DNA of 44,273 bases from Actinomyces culturomici (GTDB lineage Bacteria; Actinomycetota; Actinomycetes; Actinomycetales; Actinomycetaceae). How positions within the stretch are numbered: the stretch's first letter is position 1; each line of letters opens with the position of its first letter. The notes under the pieces were generated by a model. The model did no database searches. It was given only the letters and a program-made list of their open reading frames with translations, and was not told the origin of the DNA. Shown piece by piece: positions 42,388-44,273 of this stretch. Both the position numbers and the translations under genes were made by a program. The stretch spans positions 151,267 through 195,539 of the forward strand of contig NZ_LS991318.1 of NCBI RefSeq assembly GCF_900499005.1. Reading direction: 5' to 3'.

Positions 42388-42404
42388 ACGCGTGTAACAC
42401 GCGT
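42388..42404. promoter_or_regulatory. 17-base perfect palindrome
   Basis: ACGCGTGTAACACGCGT, two 8-base arms around one A, lies between the divergent metY and NlpC/P60 genes. A protein-binding site is likely; it also extends to a longer imperfect hairpin (42383-42411). Confidence 0.5.
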
Positions 42405-42425
42405 GTCCGCCGTTCGGTCGTCGAC

Positions 42426-42454
42426 GCGGATCGACGAGGTCGGGGCGGTGCGCC
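42426..42454. repeat. CTCGTCGATC repeat, right half
   Basis: GGATCGACGAGGTCGGGGCG, nearly identical to the copy at 30307-30333. Confidence 0.5.
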
Positions 42455-42497
42455 GGAGAAGGGGAATGGGGGTCCGGCCTCGCCGCTTGACGAGTCT

Positions 42498-42575
42498 GTG
42501 ACGAATGTGAATACCTGTGAATCCTGGTGATTGGAGTGAAACCTGTTGCAATGGTGGAGTCGGGTGATCTACTCT
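42498..42575 (+). promoter_or_regulatory. NlpC/P60 promoter with phased GTGA repeats
   Basis: GTGA occurs at 42498, 42507, 42517, 42527 and 42536, a 9-10 base period; two units are GTGAAT with four-base spacing. Just after them come -35 TTGCAA (42546-42551) and -10 TACTCT (42570-42575) with an 18-base spacer. A weaker pair TTGACG (42487) and AATACC (42510) overlaps the repeats. Confidence 0.45.
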
Positions 42576-42635
42576 CGCCGAGAAGGCGTGTCGCCGAGGC
42601 GCGCGTCCCCCGCGTCCCCGACGACAGGTGAAGCA

Positions 42636-43949
42636 GTGTCCACATCGATGAGCCGCCAGCGGAGGCTCCGCGTCCGCACCGGCCTCGTCGCGCTCGTTGC
42701 GAGCGCGGCCCTCCTCGCCCCGCAGATCGCGCAGGCCTCCCCCTCCGAGGCGGATATCGCCCGCGCTCAGGCGGAGGAGCAGGCCGCGAAGATGTCGGTC
42801 GCTCAGATCGAGGTGCGTCTCGCCTCCGTGTCGGCGCAGGCCGACGCCGCCATGCAGGCCGCTCAGGCCGCCGCCGAGGAGCTCAACGCCGCGAACATGA
42901 AGCTCGACGAGGCGAAGTCGACGGCCACCCAGGCCCAGAAGGACGCCGACAAGGCGAAGGCCGACTTCGAGGAGGGCAAGAAGGAGATCGCCTCCGTCGC
43001 CCAGACCGCGTACCGCGAGGGCGCCGCCTCCCTCGACTCGCTCGCCCCCTACCTCGGCTCCGACGGTCTGCGAACCGTCGAGACGAAGCAGGCGTCGATC
43101 TCCACCTTCTCGAATTCCGCGGACGCCAAGATGCAGCGCGTCGCCGCCCTCGAGCAGGTCGCGACCGTCATGCAGAAGGCCGCGGACGAGGCCGTCGCTG
43201 CGCAGACCACCGCAGCTCAGGAGGTGGAGACCCGAACCGACGCCGCGAAGGCGTCCGCCCAGTCGGCACTCGCCCTTCAGCAGACGACGGCGGCCCAGAA
43301 GGAGGCCTACGTCGCCGAGCTCGCGAAGAAGCAGAACACGACGGTCGAGCTCATCCAGCAGCGTGAGGCCGCGATCGAGGCGGCCCGACAGGCCGCCGCC
43401 GAAGCCGCGGCCAAGGCCGCGGCGGAGGCCGCCGCCCGGGAGGCGCAGCGTCGGGCGGCCGAGGAGGCTGCGGCGGAGGCGGCCGAGGCCGCCGCGGCCG
43501 AGCAGGCCTCGCGTTCCGAAACGCGCGAGGAGGCGACCCCGGCGCCCGCTCCGGCTCCGGCGCCGAGCGCCCCCGAGTCCTCGGGCGGGGCCTCGACGGC
43601 GATCAGCGCGGCGAAGAGCTTCCTCGGCGTCCCCTACGTCTGGGCGGGCGAGTCCTACGGCGGCGTCGACTGCTCGGGCCTCGTCATGCTCGCTTGGGCG
43701 CAAGCGGGCGTATCCCTCAGCCATTCCTCTCGGGCGCAATATTGGGAGGGGACGCAGGTGCCTCTCGGCGCGGTCGAACCTGGTGATCTCGTCTTTTGGA
43801 GCAGCAACGGAACTCCGGGTGGTATCTACCACGTCGCGATGTATCTCGGGGGCGACACGATGATTGAGGCGCCCGTGCCCGGATTGACGGTGAGAATTAC
43901 CGGCATGCGCTATTACGGTGGGATCATGCCCTACGCCGTCCGCCTCTGA
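42636..43949 (+). CDS. RipA-like NlpC/P60 peptidoglycan endopeptidase
   Basis: 437 residues. Signal peptide (about 1-35, ending AQA), a long Ala/Glu/Lys coiled coil (about 40-290), a Pro/Ala linker, and a C-terminal NlpC/P60 domain from about residue 320. Catalytic residues: Cys346 in GGVDCSGLVM, His399 in IYHVAMYLGG, Glu411 in MIEAP; the His-Glu spacing of 12 equals that of RipA (Cys-His-Glu). Such enzymes cut the D-Glu-mDAP (or equivalent) bond of stem peptides for daughter-cell separation, and the coiled coil usually keeps them inactive until bound by FtsEX. GTG 42636 follows AGGTG at five bases; ATG 42648 is possible. Confidence 0.93.
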   Translation: MSTSMSRQRRLRVRTGLVALVASAALLAPQIAQASPSEADIARAQAEEQAAKMSVAQIEVRLASVSAQADAAMQAAQAAAEELNAANMKLDEAKSTATQAQKDADKAKADFEEGKKEIASVAQTAYREGAASLDSLAPYLGSDGLRTVETKQASISTFSNSADAKMQRVAALEQVATVMQKAADEAVAAQTTAAQEVETRTDAAKASAQSALALQQTTAAQKEAYVAELAKKQNTTVELIQQREAAIEAARQAAAEAAAKAAAEAAAREAQRRAAEEAAAEAAEAAAAEQASRSETREEATPAPAPAPAPSAPESSGGASTAISAAKSFLGVPYVWAGESYGGVDCSGLVMLAWAQAGVSLSHSSRAQYWEGTQVPLGAVEPGDLVFWSSNGTPGGIYHVAMYLGGDTMIEAPVPGLTVRITGMRYYGGIMPYAVRL

Positions 43950-44273
43950 TTCGCCGACCCCGCCCCCGTCCCCCGCACCCTCGCCTCCCCGCTCCCCTCA
44001 CCGAGAGCATTACCTTCGCGCGCCGAGGGGATGCGGTTCATGACTTCGCGGGGCGGGCTTCCGGATCGGCGTGAACTGAAACGGCGGGGGGGGGGGACCC
44101 CGGGGGGGGCGGCCCCCCCCCCCCCCCCCCCCCGGCCCCGCCCGTTCGCCGCCCCCGCCCTCCGGTTTCGCGCGCGCGTCGTCCGTGGGCGGCGCGCCCT
44201 CGCTTCTTCATCTCCCTCGCCCCCCGCGGCCAGGGAGGGGGGGAGCGCGCGAGGAGCGCGGGGTTCTGGAGAG
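43950..44273. other. 324-base right end without a gene
   Basis: Contains one copy of the GAGAGCATTACC repeat (44002-44034) and, from 44086, long G and C runs (11 G at 44086-44096, 8 G at 44102-44109, 21 C at 44113-44133). The last ~190 bases look unreliable. No hairpin was found right after the NlpC/P60 stop. Confidence 0.7.

Larger units (their letters stand above)
42155..42635. other. 481-base divergent region between metY and the NlpC/P60 gene
   Basis: No full gene is supported. It contains the metY leader with a possible 7-residue peptide, a 17-base palindrome, a CTCGTCGATC repeat half, and the NlpC/P60 promoter with phased GTGA repeats. Confidence 0.65.

Noticed and set aside
42388-42404. 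McbR-type methionine repressor site
   Set aside because: The palindrome does not contain TAGAC-N6-GTCTA; kept only as an unassigned palindrome.
42481-42635. c-di-AMP (ydaO) riboswitch before the NlpC/P60 gene
   Set aside because: Such riboswitches often precede cell-wall hydrolases in actinobacteria, but the expected conserved segments were not found and the leader is only about 54 bases from the better promoter.

Overview
The window is very GC-rich and reads as chromosome of an actinobacterium, most likely a member of the Actinomycetaceae (Actinomyces/Schaalia type). The grounds are strong GC preference at third codon positions, GTG/TTG starts, DtxR/IdeR-type iron boxes, type VII secretion relatives, metX-metY, and a RipA-like NlpC/P60 hydrolase. 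Genus is inference. No tRNA, rRNA, CRISPR array, insertion sequence or phage gene was recognised. Long G and C runs near the right edge suggest that the window ends at an assembly end.

Layout. (1) 1-4614: an FHA-domain protein and a small lipoprotein face a three-gene leftward operon: a WXG100-like protein, a large Ala/Gly-rich protein and a mycosin-like subtilase. This looks like a satellite of a type VII secretion system. (2) 4838-8840: pyruvate phosphate dikinase, ending at an 18-bp terminator-like stem, and an internally shortened LctP-type lactate permease. (3) 8900-24928: the centre of the window, about 16 kb of iron-uptake genes all read rightward and carrying three DtxR-like boxes. 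Module 1 is DUF4418 protein, DUF6273 protein, two FtsX-like permeases and an ATPase. Module 2 resembles the FetM/FetP-Fls system: FTR1 permease with a duplicated N-terminal domain, P19/FetP lipoprotein, DUF2318 Cys-rich membrane protein, two FtsX-like permeases, ATPase, FMN-binding lipoprotein and ApbE flavin transferase. Module 3 is feoA-feoB-feoC-like.

(4) 25082-29405: a DASS (SLC13-type) anion/sodium symporter, an MFS transporter and a nucleoside hydrolase. Two diverged copies of an ~80-bp palindromic element flank the hydrolase. (5) 29567-34281: a three-domain D-lactate/glycolate-type dehydrogenase (FAD, 4Fe-4S and CCG domains) behind a TetR regulator, with a divergent NAD(P)-binding protein; the intergenic region holds two matching TetR-type operators. 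(6) 34399-39068: an unrecognised two-domain protein, an alpha/beta hydrolase, and a GntR(YtrA-type)-ABC ATPase-membrane protein operon. (7) 39518-42154: metX and metY, the acetylhomoserine route to homocysteine, with a possible leader peptide upstream of metY. (8) 42636-43949: a RipA-like peptidoglycan endopeptidase behind a promoter with phased GTGA repeats.

How the genes fit together (inference). The iron block would reduce and take up iron outside the membrane: FMN lipoprotein and Cys-rich membrane proteins for electrons, P19 and FTR1 for the metal, FtsX/ABC pairs in a supporting role, and Feo for Fe2+, all repressed by a DtxR-family protein when iron is plentiful. Lactate oxidation plus PPDK would give pyruvate and then PEP, though the lactate permease here lacks its usual core. 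Several small repeat families are scattered through the window, some inside genes.
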